Below the pieces are notes generated by a model. That model had not been told where the DNA came from. It searched no databases and saw only the letters and a list, made by a program, of their open reading frames with translations. A stretch of 64,000 bases of DNA from Pseudoclavibacter chungangensis. GTDB lineage: Bacteria; Actinomycetota; Actinomycetes; Actinomycetales; Microbacteriaceae. The stretch spans positions 3,534,001 to 3,598,000 of the forward strand of contig NZ_JACCFV010000001.1 in assembly GCF_013410545.1 (NCBI RefSeq), read 5' to 3'. Below, in pieces: positions 42,480 through 50,407 of the stretch (position 1 is its first letter; each line of letters starts with the position of its first letter). The position numbers were made by a program, and so were the translations under genes.

Positions 42480-43121
42480 ATGACAACACTCGGAATCATC
42501 GGATCAGGACACATCGGCAGCCAGATCGCGCGAGCGGCGATCGCGCACGGCTACGACGTCGTCATCGCCAACTCGCGCGGGCCCGAGACGCTCACGGAAC
42601 TCGTCGCCGAGCTGGGGCCGAAGGCCCGCGCCACGACCGCGGCCGAGGCCGGCGCGGCGGGCGACGTGGTCGTCGTCACGGTGCCGCTGAAGGCCATCGA
42701 CGACATCCCGGTCGAGCCCCTCGCGGGCAAGATCGTGCTCGACACGAACAACTACTACTTCGAGCGGGACGGCCACATCGAGGCGCTCGACCGGGGCGAG
42801 ACCACGACCTCGGAGATCGTGCAGCGGCACCTGCCGACCTCGAAGGTCGTGAAGGCGTTCAACCACATCGCGGCCGCCGACATCACGACCGACGGCACAC
42901 CCGCCGGGACGCCGGACCGCCGCGCGCTCGCGACGGCGAGCGACGACCAGGAGGCCGTCGACTTCGTCACCCGCTTCTACGACGAGCTCGGCTTCGACAC
43001 CGTGAACATCGGACCGCTCGCCGACTCGTGGCGGGTCGAGCGCGATCGACCCGCCTACGTCGTGCGACAGAACGCGGAGGAACTGCGCGAGAACCTCGCG
43101 AAGGCCAACCGGCTGCCGTGA
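42480..43121 (+). CDS. NAD(P)-binding F420-reductase-family protein
   Basis: A 213-residue Rossmann protein of the NADP/F420 oxidoreductase family. LGIIGSGHIGSQIARAAIA (4-22) is the dinucleotide-binding motif, VVIANSRGPETL suits NADP(H), and VVTVPLKAIDDIP, LDTNNYYFERDG and VVKAFNHIAAADI follow. It is related to but distinct from the gene at 9079. The gene follows the membrane protein after 39 bases and may be cotranscribed with it, hence also under the TetR operators. A strong hairpin follows at 43129-43157. Confidence 0.85.
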   Translation: MTTLGIIGSGHIGSQIARAAIAHGYDVVIANSRGPETLTELVAELGPKARATTAAEAGAAGDVVVVTVPLKAIDDIPVEPLAGKIVLDTNNYYFERDGHIEALDRGETTTSEIVQRHLPTSKVVKAFNHIAAADITTDGTPAGTPDRRALATASDDQEAVDFVTRFYDELGFDTVNIGPLADSWRVERDRPAYVVRQNAEELRENLAKANRLP

Positions 43122-43128
43122 GCGGCTC

Positions 43129-43157
43129 CGCCCGGCGGGCCTCCCGCCCGCCGGGCG
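43129..43157 (+). terminator. Putative terminator after the 42.5 kb oxidoreductase
   Basis: Twelve-base arms (43129-43140 and 43146-43157, core CCCGGCGGGC) pair perfectly around a 5-base loop, starting 7 bases after the stop codon. Confidence 0.6.
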
Positions 43158-43235
43158 AGCACCGTCCCGCGGGACGATCGCGGGCATACTTGGCTCGGGC
43201 GACCGAGCGGCGGCCGCAGGACGAACGGAGTTCCC

Positions 43236-44066
43236 GTGACCGAGTACGGGCTCATCATCTCGCAGGGACGCGTCGCGGACCGGACGGACGGGGCGCTCGC
43301 AGGCGCCCGTGCGACGGGTGATGCGCTCGCGCGCTACCTCGACCTCGAACCCACCGTCGTCGGGACACCGGAGCCGAGCACGGACGACGACTGGACCGTG
43401 AGCCTGCCCGCCGCGGCGGCGACGCTCGACGGGCTGCGCGACGCCGTGGCGGCCGTTCTCGACGACGGTCGGACGCCACTGCTCGCGACCAACACGTGCG
43501 CCGCGAGCCTCGGCACGCTCCCGACCGTCGCGGAGCGTTACCCCGACGCCGTCGTGCTGTGGATCGATGCGCACGGCGACTTCAACACGCCCGCGACGAC
43601 CGGATCGGGGTACCTCGGCGGCATGGTCGTCGCGGCCGCGTGCGGGCTGTGGGACAGCGGACACGGCGCCGGGCTCGACCCGTCGAACGTCGTGCTCGTC
43701 GGGGCGCGCGACATCGACCCCGCCGAGCGCGAACTACTCGACGACGCCGGTGTGCGCATCCTCCCTCCCGCCCTCAGCACGCCGGAGCGGGTGAACTCGA
43801 TCGTGGCGGGCCGGCCCGTCTGGATCCACATCGACTGGGACGTGCTCGAACCGGGGTTCATCCCGGCCGCCTACCGCGTCGCCGACGGACTCCTGCCCCA
43901 CGAGGTCGCGTCGATCCTCGCCGAGCTCCCCGCCGGAACCGTTCGCGGCGTCGAGCTCGCGGAGTTCGAGTACGACGCGCCCGAGGCGCCGTCGCGCGTG
44001 AGCCTCGAACTCGTGATCGAGACGTTCCAGCAACTCGACCGCGCGCAGCGACACCGAGGAGCGTGA
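43236..44066 (+). CDS. Arginase/agmatinase-fold (ureohydrolase superfamily) protein
   Basis: A 276-residue protein with the superfamily motifs WIDAHGDFNTP (about 110) and HIDWDVLEPGFIP (about 201), which supply most manganese ligands. The first ligand motif, normally GGDH, is replaced by ATNTCAASLG, a variant known in a subgroup of unassigned arginase-like proteins, so substrate and metal site may differ from true arginases. It stands alone after a terminator. GAACGGAG lies upstream of the GTG start. Confidence 0.8.
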   Translation: MTEYGLIISQGRVADRTDGALAGARATGDALARYLDLEPTVVGTPEPSTDDDWTVSLPAAAATLDGLRDAVAAVLDDGRTPLLATNTCAASLGTLPTVAERYPDAVVLWIDAHGDFNTPATTGSGYLGGMVVAAACGLWDSGHGAGLDPSNVVLVGARDIDPAERELLDDAGVRILPPALSTPERVNSIVAGRPVWIHIDWDVLEPGFIPAAYRVADGLLPHEVASILAELPAGTVRGVELAEFEYDAPEAPSRVSLELVIETFQQLDRAQRHRGA

Positions 44067-44142
44067 GTTCACCGGCCGGGGGCCACACGAGCATCGCGCT
44101 CGTTCACCCGCGCCGCTCAGCCGCTCGCGGCAGGATCCTGTC

Positions 44143-44607
44143 ATGGACGAGAACTTCGAGGGACGTGACGGCGACGACGGGGCGGGTGACACGGGACGGC
44201 CGGACGACCGCTCGCCGCCCCGGCCCATCGTCGGGGCGTGGTCGGTCGTCGAGGAGGATCGCTCCGCCGCGGACATCGTGCCGTGGCTCCTCTTCGCTCA
44301 CGACGGCGAACTGCGGGGCTTCGACGGCTGCAATGCGTTCCGCGGACGCTGGACCGAGATCGTCCGGGGTGCCGCGCTCGAGGTCGAACGCGACGAGCGC
44401 AGGGCGTGCGTCCGAGGGACCACGGCGCTGCAGTCGGCGACGACCGTCGTGTTCGCCGACGATACCCCGGGCGTGTTGCACGCGTTCGACGGCGACGCCC
44501 GACTCCTCCTCCGTCTCGCGTGGGCGCCCGAGAACGACATCCGGCCCGGCGTCGCGCATCGCGACGAATCGGACGGGGATGCCGCGAACGGTGATGTGCA
44601 CGATTGA
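44143..44607 (+). CDS. META/HslJ-like domain protein
   Basis: A 154-residue soluble protein. The segment GELRGFDGCNAFRGRW (about 55-70) matches the GCN-x-F core of META/HslJ domains, and a later STALQSATTVVF-like helix fits the fold only loosely. There is no signal peptide or lipobox, unlike most META proteins, which are exported. N- and C-terminal tails are acidic and likely disordered. The better META match in this window is the anchored protein at 49838. Confidence 0.5.
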   Translation: MDENFEGRDGDDGAGDTGRPDDRSPPRPIVGAWSVVEEDRSAADIVPWLLFAHDGELRGFDGCNAFRGRWTEIVRGAALEVERDERRACVRGTTALQSATTVVFADDTPGVLHAFDGDARLLLRLAWAPENDIRPGVAHRDESDGDAANGDVHD

Positions 44608-44667
44608 GGTGCACTCGCTCGACCCCGCGGGCGGCTCCGGTACGGGCGATCGGGCGACGCGCGTCAC

Positions 44668-45771
44668 CTAGCGTGCGAGACCGTCGTGACCGTTCCGACG
44701 CCCGCTCGACCCTCGGGTGCCACCGCGCCGTGCATCGCCGCCGATGATGCGCGGGTCGGACTCGATGCTCGTCGACGACCGGGCCGCGCGACGGGTGAAG
44801 CCGACCGGGTCGTTCCGGCCGATGGTGTGGTGGAAGCGGCCGCGGCGGCGTGGTTCGGGGCCGACGTCGAGGTAGGGCACCGGGGCCCGGTCGGTGCCCA
44901 GGTCGATGCCGTTCGCGAGCAGCAGCGCGGGGTCGAGCGCGTGCGTCGAGAGGTCGAGAGCGACGGCCACCTCCGAGGCCGTTCCCGAACGCGGATGGTG
45001 CGAACGGTTCACGCGGCACACGAAGCCCACGGCGACCGCGCCGGCGAGATTCGCGTGATCCGAGGTGCCCTCGGGGCCGAGCGCCGCCCGTTCGGGTGGA
45101 CGCCGGACGCGGACGCGCAGCATCGCGTCGAGGTTGCGGGGCGTCGGCGCGAGCGTGAGGTCGCGTTCGAGGGTGAACGGCGGACGGGGTCGTGCCGCGA
45201 GGCGCGAGCCGCGGAGGACGTCGTCCGCTCGGGGACCGTGCGCGAGGTCCTCCGGGGCGAGCTCGCCGAGCACCGAGCGGTGGAACTCGACCGACGCGTT
45301 CCAGCCCGCGATCTGGGCGCGCGCCTCGTCGAACTCGTGGACGACGACGAGGCCGTCGACGACGCCGGAGTAGTCGCGGTGCGGACCGTGTCGGCCGATC
45401 TGCGGCCGTGCGCGGGCGATCCCGTGTGCGAGTGCGCCGATCTCGTCGCGCATCGCGATCGTTCCCGCCACGATCACCGCTCGGTGCAGGCCGTGTCCGA
45501 GCAGGAAGGCGATCTCGGGTTCGTCGACGCTGTCGACGGGGCCGCGGGGAAGGATGAGGGCGCCGCCGACCGCATCGAAGGGATCGACGGACGGCGTTCG
45601 CGCTCCGTCGAGCACGATCCGACGGAGCGCGCCGGATGCGACCGCCCGCTCGAGATCGGTCCGCAGGACGGCACACCGGTCGAACACGCCGGAGAGCACC
45701 CGCCGCTCGTCGGGCCCGACGGTCGGCCCGCGCGCGATGCGCTCCAGGACGTGACGAGCGGTGGTCGTCAC
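44668..45771 (-). CDS. Protein of unknown function, second gene of a coupled pair
   Basis: A 367-residue protein. Residues 1-220 look folded, with EIAFLLGHGLHRAV and VVVHEFDEARAQIAGWN in an order that faintly recalls a degenerate zinc-metalloprotease-like core (no HExxH). Residues 220-367 are Arg-rich, and the last 60 appear disordered. No signal peptide or membrane helix. The GTG start overlaps the stop of the upstream gene (GTGA). It may be an effector or modulator paired with that gene, but no family is recognised. Confidence 0.5.
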   Translation of the reverse strand: MTTTARHVLERIARGPTVGPDERRVLSGVFDRCAVLRTDLERAVASGALRRIVLDGARTPSVDPFDAVGGALILPRGPVDSVDEPEIAFLLGHGLHRAVIVAGTIAMRDEIGALAHGIARARPQIGRHGPHRDYSGVVDGLVVVHEFDEARAQIAGWNASVEFHRSVLGELAPEDLAHGPRADDVLRGSRLAARPRPPFTLERDLTLAPTPRNLDAMLRVRVRRPPERAALGPEGTSDHANLAGAVAVGFVCRVNRSHHPRSGTASEVAVALDLSTHALDPALLLANGIDLGTDRAPVPYLDVGPEPRRRGRFHHTIGRNDPVGFTRRAARSSTSIESDPRIIGGDARRGGTRGSSGRRNGHDGLAR

Positions 45772-46244
45772 GGGGTCGCCGTCCAGCGCGCGTGGACGTC
45801 GGTGACGATGTCGTCGCCGACCCCGCCGTCGGGGTGTCGGGTCGCGGCGATGCCGACGACGAGGCGCTGTCGTCGGACGTACGCACCCATTCGGCGCCCG
45901 TGCTCGCCGGTCCACGGCCGGACCCGGAATCCGAAGGCGGAGAGGCGGTCGAGAACGTGCGCGAGCGCGGGCGTCACAGGGGGCTCGGCCTCGTCGTCCG
46001 CGGGTGCGAGACGCACGCGGAGAACGGCGCGGGGAGCGGTTTCGTAGGAGATCACGGCGATCGATCGATCGTCGAGGCGCTGGATGCACCCGTGGACGCG
46101 TGCGCCGACTCGAGGGAGCCGGACACCGAGCAGTCGCTCGAACCGGTCCACCCGTTCGTCCGGCCGGTCACCACTCGTCGCGAGCACTTCCACGAGTTCC
46201 CGGACGAACCGCGTGGGGCCGTCCTCGCGGTCGGACGCGATCAT
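45768..46244 (-). CDS. Protein of unknown function, first gene of a coupled pair
   Basis: A 158-residue protein with a helical N-terminus (TRFVRELVEVLATSG, VDRFERLLGVRL) and an alpha/beta C-terminal part ending in GDDIVTDVHARWTATP. GAGGAGG precedes the ATG at 46244. It overlaps the 367-residue gene downstream, so both are translationally coupled and probably interact. No known domain is visible. A single DnaA-box-like TTGTCCACA at 46306-46314 lies about 60 bases upstream. Confidence 0.55.
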   Translation of the reverse strand: MIASDREDGPTRFVRELVEVLATSGDRPDERVDRFERLLGVRLPRVGARVHGCIQRLDDRSIAVISYETAPRAVLRVRLAPADDEAEPPVTPALAHVLDRLSAFGFRVRPWTGEHGRRMGAYVRRQRLVVGIAATRHPDGGVGDDIVTDVHARWTATP

Positions 46245-46381
46245 GCTGCCTCCTCGTCGGTCGTCGTGCAGGGACGCTAGCTCGTCGGGACGAGGAGCGG
46301 GGCGGTTGTCCACAGGCGTGTGTCGTGTGCGGCGTTCGGAGCAGCGCACCGCACGGTGGCGCGGCCGGTGTCGAGCGGTGT

Positions 46382-46450
46382 CACGGACCCCGAGGGGGCC
46401 TGGTCCGCCGTCTCGGAGGACGGTGGGACCAGGCCCCCTCGGTGTCCGTG
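46382..46450 (-). terminator. Terminator after the minus-strand winged-helix gene
   Basis: Twenty-five-base arms at 46382-46406 and 46426-46450 match at 24 positions and enclose an inner hairpin (CCGTC/GACGG). It lies 12 bases past the stop of the gene at 46462 on the minus strand. Confidence 0.7.
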
Positions 46451-46461
46451 TCGTTTCGTGG

Positions 46462-47196
46462 TCAGTGCTCGGTCGCACTCGCGCGACCGAGGCGGAAGCC
46501 CCGTTCGAACGCGTGACCGCCCCGACCGCGTCGCCGCGGTTCGTGGTCGTGGCCGCACGGCTGCGCATCGGCGTGACGGTCGCGCCACGGTGCGCCCTCG
46601 AACCGACGGTGTCGATCGGTGTGGAACGCCTCGTCGTCGCCCGCGGGACGAGGGGGACGGTGGCCTCGGCGCTCCGCCGCCCGGACGGTTTCCGGGTCGA
46701 ACGGCGGGCGGGCGTCACGGTGAGGCCGGCGGCCCCGCGGCGAGCGGTAGGGGAGTCGGGCACTCGGGCCGAGGAGCCGGATCACGGCATCGGCGTCGTC
46801 GACCGGCGGGGTGAGCGCCGTGAGGGCGTCCTCGAGCGCATCGCGCTGCACGGTCGTGAGGACGTCGGTGGCTCGCGAGCGTCCCGACTCCGCGATCCGT
46901 GCGAGGTGTTCGAGCGCCTCGCGGCCGGTGTCGGTGAGCGAGAGCTCGCCGCCCTCCGCTGTGACGAGGCCGCGCTCCACGAGTGCGGCGACGACACGGC
47001 GGTGTCGCAGGTGCCCGATGGCGGTGCCGCGTCGGGATCCCCGGTCGTCGAGCGCGCTCAACAGGAAGTAGCTGCGCGCGTCGACGCCTGCCTCGATGAA
47101 GGCGGCGAGGATCGAGCGGTGGATTCGGGCCTGCGCGTCGAGCAGCTGCTGCTCGAGTGGGAGGCCGTTCGTGGTGGTGTCGTGTTCGGTCTGCAT
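46462..47196 (-). CDS. MarR/PadR-like winged-helix regulator with His/Arg-rich tail
   Basis: A 244-residue protein. Residues 15-125 form a winged-helix fold: QARIHRSILAAFIEAGVDAR, GTAIGHLRHRRVVAALVERG and ELSLTDTGREALEHL. The last 90 residues are low-complexity and very rich in His and Arg, which may bind metal or nucleic acid. It is divergent from a MarR-family regulator that has a similarly basic, His-containing linker; operators in the gap probably control both. Its partner and signal are unknown. Confidence 0.65.
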   Translation of the reverse strand: MQTEHDTTTNGLPLEQQLLDAQARIHRSILAAFIEAGVDARSYFLLSALDDRGSRRGTAIGHLRHRRVVAALVERGLVTAEGGELSLTDTGREALEHLARIAESGRSRATDVLTTVQRDALEDALTALTPPVDDADAVIRLLGPSARLPYRSPRGRRPHRDARPPFDPETVRAAERRGHRPPRPAGDDEAFHTDRHRRFEGAPWRDRHADAQPCGHDHEPRRRGRGGHAFERGFRLGRASATEH

Positions 47197-47234
47197 GAGA
47201 AGTCCTTTCGTCGGGTGACATCACACCCGGTATG

Positions 47235-47298
47235 CATGTCAAGTGACATGTATGTAGTGTGACATGCACTTTGATCCATGTCAACCAACATGTAAAAT
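47235..47298 (+). promoter_or_regulatory. MarR-type operators and leaderless promoter
   Basis: CATGTCAAGTGACATG at 47235-47250 is an inverted repeat with 7-base arms. A second site, CATGTCAACCAACATG at 47277-47292, exactly fills the 16-base spacer between TTGATC (-35, 47271-47276) and TAAAAT (-10, 47293-47298). A TGACATG half-site lies at 47260-47266. The -10 ends seven bases before the GTG at 47306, so the mRNA is probably leaderless. Confidence 0.7.
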
Positions 47299-47305
47299 TC
47301 GAGGC

Positions 47306-47872
47306 GTGTCCAACGACGAGCCTGATGTCACCGACGAGATCCTCGAGGCCCTCGGCCGCCTTCGCCCGCGTCCGCACCGTCACCCCGGCTGGCCGGACCC
47401 GCATCACGACGGGCCGCGGTCGCACGCCGACCACCGGCAGCGCGGCCCGGCGTTCGAGGGGGAGGGACCGGGGCGCGTCGGGCCCGCACGGTTCCGTGTC
47501 CTCGATGTCCTCGTGTCCGAAGGGCGGACCCTGTCGGTCGGCGAGATCGGTGAACGCCTCGGCGTCGACCAACCGCGCGCGTCCCGGCTCGTGCAGCAGC
47601 TCGTTCAGATGCATCTCGCCGAGCGGTACCCGGATCCCGAGGATGCGCGGCGCACGCGGATCGCGCCGACCGATCGTGGTCGTGCGTTCGCCGGCGGTCG
47701 CCGTGGGCGACGACGCGCCCAGGTCGAGCAGGCGCTCGGGGGGTTCACGCAGGCGGAGCGCATCGAGTTCGCGCGCCTGCTCGGACGATTCGCCGACTCG
47801 TGGCCCGAGTGGAGGCCGGACGGGACGAATGATCCGAACGATCCGAGGACGTACGACTCACCCCGGGGGTGA
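47306..47872 (+). CDS. MarR-family transcriptional regulator
   Basis: A 188-residue regulator. The winged helix lies at about 55-135: ARFRVLDVLVSEGRTLSVGEI, RLGVDQPRASRLVQQLV and RYPDPEDARRTRIAPTDRGRA (the MarR wing). The N-terminal 50 residues are His/Pro/Arg-rich. The GTG at 47306 is chosen because a TAAAAT -10 element ends seven bases upstream; the ATG at 47264 would lie inside an operator half-site. It probably represses itself and the divergent winged-helix gene. Confidence 0.85.
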   Translation: MSNDEPDVTDEILEALGRLRPRPHRHPGWPDPHHDGPRSHADHRQRGPAFEGEGPGRVGPARFRVLDVLVSEGRTLSVGEIGERLGVDQPRASRLVQQLVQMHLAERYPDPEDARRTRIAPTDRGRAFAGGRRGRRRAQVEQALGGFTQAERIEFARLLGRFADSWPEWRPDGTNDPNDPRTYDSPRG

Positions 47873-47951
47873 CGCACGGGGTCCCGCTCGGACGGTCGAC
47901 GACCTCGTCCGGTCGCCACCGGGCTGTCGACCCGGGGCGTGAAACGGCGAA

Positions 47952-47988
47952 GGGCCCGCGCGAACCGGTGTGCGGTTCGAGCGGGCCC
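47952..47988. terminator. Putative bidirectional terminator between convergent genes
   Basis: GGGCCCGC (47952-47959) and GCGGGCCC (47981-47988) enclose a second stem (CGAACCG/CGGTTCG). It lies between the MarR stop (47872) and the surface-protein stop (48008, minus), where both genes converge. Confidence 0.6.
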
Positions 47989-48007
47989 ATCGGCCGCGTT
48001 CGTCGGA

Positions 48008-49474
48008 TCAGTCGCGGGCCGTACGGCTCCGGCGGGCGATGAACAGGGCGCCACCGAGCGCGACGAGCGCGAGGGCCGTCAGGCCGAGCGGCACGACCGA
48101 CTCGGCGCCGGTCGTCGCGAGCTGCGAGTCGGGCGTCGAGGCGACGGGAGCCGAGGGCGGCGTCGAGGCCGACGGCGGGGTCGACGAGGTCGGCGGGATC
48201 GAGCCGCACGCTTCCTTCGTGAACGTGATCGTCCACTCCGTCGTGCCCTCCGCCGTGTAGCCCTCGAGCGCCTCGGCCGTCAGGACGACGGTCGTGCCGG
48301 CGATCGTGTGCTCACCGGGCTCCACGGCGACGCCGTTGAGGCTGAACTGGATGCCCTCGACGGACGGGATGAGGAGCGTGTCGTTCGTCGTGCCGTCACC
48401 CGGCTCGCAGACGTCCGCCACCGACGGCGCGCCGCTGCTCGGGCCTGCCGCCGTGGGAGGCGTGGTCGGCTCGGTGGGAGGCGTGGTCGGCTCGGTGGGA
48501 GGCGTTGTCGGCTCGGTGGGAGGCGTGGTCGGCTCGCACGCGACCTTCGTGAACGAGAAGGTCCACGTGCTCGTTCCCTCGATGGCCGAGCCGTCGAGGC
48601 TTGCGGCGGTCACCACGGCCTCGGTTCCCGCGACGAGGTGGTCACCGGCCGGGACGACCGTGCCGTCGATCGAGTACTCGATGACGTCGCTCTCGGGGAT
48701 CGTCACCGTGTCGACGACCGAACCGTCACTCGGTTCGCACACGTCCTGGGACGTGGGCTCCGCCGCGACGGGACCGCGGGCCGCCGGGCAGGCGTCCTTC
48801 GTGAATTCGAGCGTCCACGTCGAGTCGCCCTCGAGCGTGTACCCCTCGCGGGCGGTCGCGGTCACGACGACCTCGGTGCCGTCTGCCGGGTACGTGCCCG
48901 CCGGGACGATCTCGCCGTCGACCGAGTAGTCGACGCTCTCGGACTCGGGGATCGTGTAGGTGTCCTGCGTGTCACCGTCGGACGGCTCGCACACGTCGTT
49001 CACGACGGGAGCGGGCGCCTCGGCCGTCACGGGCGGAACGGTCGTGCAGAGGTCCTGGATGGCGGCGTTGTCGGCGACGACGTAGTGCGCGGCTCCGGCG
49101 ACGGTCCAGTTCTCGGTGGACTTGAACGGTGCGGTGTAGGCCTTGCCGACCTCGGGCTCCGACGAACCGGGCTCGACGTAGATGTTGTCGACCTGGATGG
49201 TCTGGTACCCGCATGCTTCGCGCGGGAACGCCTGGGGGTCGTCCGTGGGGTTCAGGACGTCGTTGCCCTTGGGCTGCGTGTCGACCTTCTCGAAGTAGAG
49301 CAGGTCCTGGTCGCCGGGCCAGCCGCTGGGCGTCCGGTCGTACCCGAAGGACGCCTGGATCCAGTAGCCCTCGCTCGGTGTCGTGGCGGTCGCGGGCGCG
49401 GCCGCGGCGAGTGAGAGCGGAATCGCGAGCGCGACGAGCGCCAGCCCTCCACCGATCGATTTCGGAATACGCAT
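48008..49474 (-). CDS. Sortase-anchored surface protein with three Ig-like repeats
   Basis: A 488-residue exported protein. The signal peptide (about 1-31) ends in PATATT. A unique N-terminal domain (about 32-160) is followed by three related repeats of about 75 residues, each running from DVCEPSDG through a TIPES or similar strand to the FTK-x-AC end; paired cysteines suggest disulfides. A spacer of TTPPTEP units, encoded by four 21-base repeats (48453-48536), separates repeats two and three. The C-terminus has a Ser/Pro/Thr wall segment, the sorting signal LATTG, a hydrophobic helix and RRSRTARD. AAGGGGG upstream of the ATG at 49474 is a likely ribosome binding site. It is probably an adhesin or surface-layer component. 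Confidence 0.82.
   Translation of the reverse strand: MRIPKSIGGGLALVALAIPLSLAAAAPATATTPSEGYWIQASFGYDRTPSGWPGDQDLLYFEKVDTQPKGNDVLNPTDDPQAFPREACGYQTIQVDNIYVEPGSSEPEVGKAYTAPFKSTENWTVAGAAHYVVADNAAIQDLCTTVPPVTAEAPAPVVNDVCEPSDGDTQDTYTIPESESVDYSVDGEIVPAGTYPADGTEVVVTATAREGYTLEGDSTWTLEFTKDACPAARGPVAAEPTSQDVCEPSDGSVVDTVTIPESDVIEYSIDGTVVPAGDHLVAGTEAVVTAASLDGSAIEGTSTWTFSFTKVACEPTTPPTEPTTPPTEPTTPPTEPTTPPTAAGPSSGAPSVADVCEPGDGTTNDTLLIPSVEGIQFSLNGVAVEPGEHTIAGTTVVLTAEALEGYTAEGTTEWTITFTKEACGSIPPTSSTPPSASTPPSAPVASTPDSQLATTGAESVVPLGLTALALVALGGALFIARRSRTARD
48453..48536 (-). repeat. Four tandem 21-base repeats inside the surface protein gene
   Basis: Units of 21 bases start at 48453, 48474, 48495 and 48516; three are identical and the third differs at one base. 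They encode Thr/Pro/Glu heptads in the spacer between the second and third Ig-like repeats. Copy number may vary between strains by slippage. Confidence 0.8.
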
Positions 49475-49837
49475 GAGACAGGAACCCCCTTGTGGATGCC
49501 AGGAGCCGAGCCGCGTACCGTTCACGTCCGCCGCCGCCGGCGGAGGTGGGCCGAGCGCGATGTTCCCCAACATCGCACTCGCGGATACACGGGAGGGATC
49601 CCGAGTGACACCCAACCATACCCAAAAATCACGGTGTTCTCACAGCTCCCGGCGGATGATGTGTCCGATCGGGCAGACTCGCCCGGGACGACGGGGTCGA
49701 AGCCCGTGAACACGATCGGACGTCGGGTTCGCGAGTGGGGCACGCGGGGATCGTGGGCGCGACCCGCACGGTGACGGCGTCGGAGGACGCGCGGTGTGCG
49801 GCGTCGCGGCTCCTGAGCCGACTCGCGGCAGCGTGGC
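49475..49837. other. Divergent intergenic region of 363 bases
   Basis: The region separates the surface protein gene (minus) from the META gene (plus). It contains a perfect inverted repeat GCGATGTT-CCCC-AACATCGC at 49557-49576 in the upstream region of the surface protein, which could be an operator or a leader hairpin. A relatively AT-rich stretch at 49610-49640 may hold the minus-strand promoter, but no convincing -35/-10 pair was found. No additional gene is supported. Confidence 0.4.
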
Positions 49838-50287
49838 ATGTTCGAGTGCGAGACTCTCGGCGTGACCGAATCGACCGGTGTCCGACGCGACGAGACCACC
49901 TCGTCGCCGGTTCGCCCCGCCGTCATCAGCGTGCTCGTGCTGCTCGTCGTGCTCACCGTGGCCGTGTTCGTCGCGCGTGCGTTCCCGGCGATCGTCGACG
50001 AGTGGTCCGGCACGACCGAGGGCCCGAACGGGCCGGTTCCCGTCTCGCTCGAGTTCCGCGAGGGCGGTGGGCTCGGTGGGAACGACGGGTGCAACACCCT
50101 GTTCGGTGAGTGGGCGCCGACGGGTGACGGCGCGGTGGTCGAGCGTCTCGCGTCGACGCTCATGTTCTGCTTCGACGTCGACACGTGGTTGTCGGGTGCG
50201 CACCGCGTCGTCGTCGAGGGCGACCGGCTGCTCGTGTACGACGACGCGGGGGCGCACATCGGGACGTTGGACCGCGGGGCGGCATAG
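49838..50287 (+). CDS. Membrane-anchored META/HslJ-domain protein
   Basis: A 149-residue protein with one N-terminal transmembrane helix (about 27-47, VISVLVLLVVLTVAVFVA) and an extracytoplasmic META-like domain: LGGNDGCNTLFGEW (GCN core), LASTLMFC and RVVVEGDRLLVYDD, matching the order in HslJ/META domains. The two cysteines, in DGCN and MFC, are the usual pair. An in-frame GTG at 49862 is an alternative start. It lies just upstream of the zinc-binding lipoprotein operon, with the putative Zur site in between. Confidence 0.65.
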   Translation: MFECETLGVTESTGVRRDETTSSPVRPAVISVLVLLVVLTVAVFVARAFPAIVDEWSGTTEGPNGPVPVSLEFREGGGLGGNDGCNTLFGEWAPTGDGAVVERLASTLMFCFDVDTWLSGAHRVVVEGDRLLVYDDAGAHIGTLDRGAA

Positions 50288-50306
50288 TCTGGCGTCACCC
50301 GCCTTG

Positions 50307-50335
50307 TTGACGACGATTTTCATTACAGATAGGGT
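50307..50335 (+). promoter_or_regulatory. Promoter and Zur-like box of the 50.4 kb zinc operon
   Basis: TTGACG (50307-50312), 17 bases and TAGGGT (50330-50335) form a good promoter. The segment TGACGACGATTTTCATTA (from 50308) has a right half GATTTTCAT that matches actinobacterial Zur boxes, while the left half is degenerate. Repression by zinc-bound Zur, encoded by the last gene of the operon, is likely but not shown. Confidence 0.5.
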
Positions 50336-50407
50336 CGACGACGTTCTCGACGTCCGAGCTCCCCCTGGTCGGCGGGCGTCGACCGACCGCGACCGGGGCA
50401 GAACAGG

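Noticed and set aside
46306..46314. Single exact DnaA box TTGTCCACA
   Set aside because: One 9-mer is expected by chance or as a lone site; there is no cluster comparable with 2818-3066.
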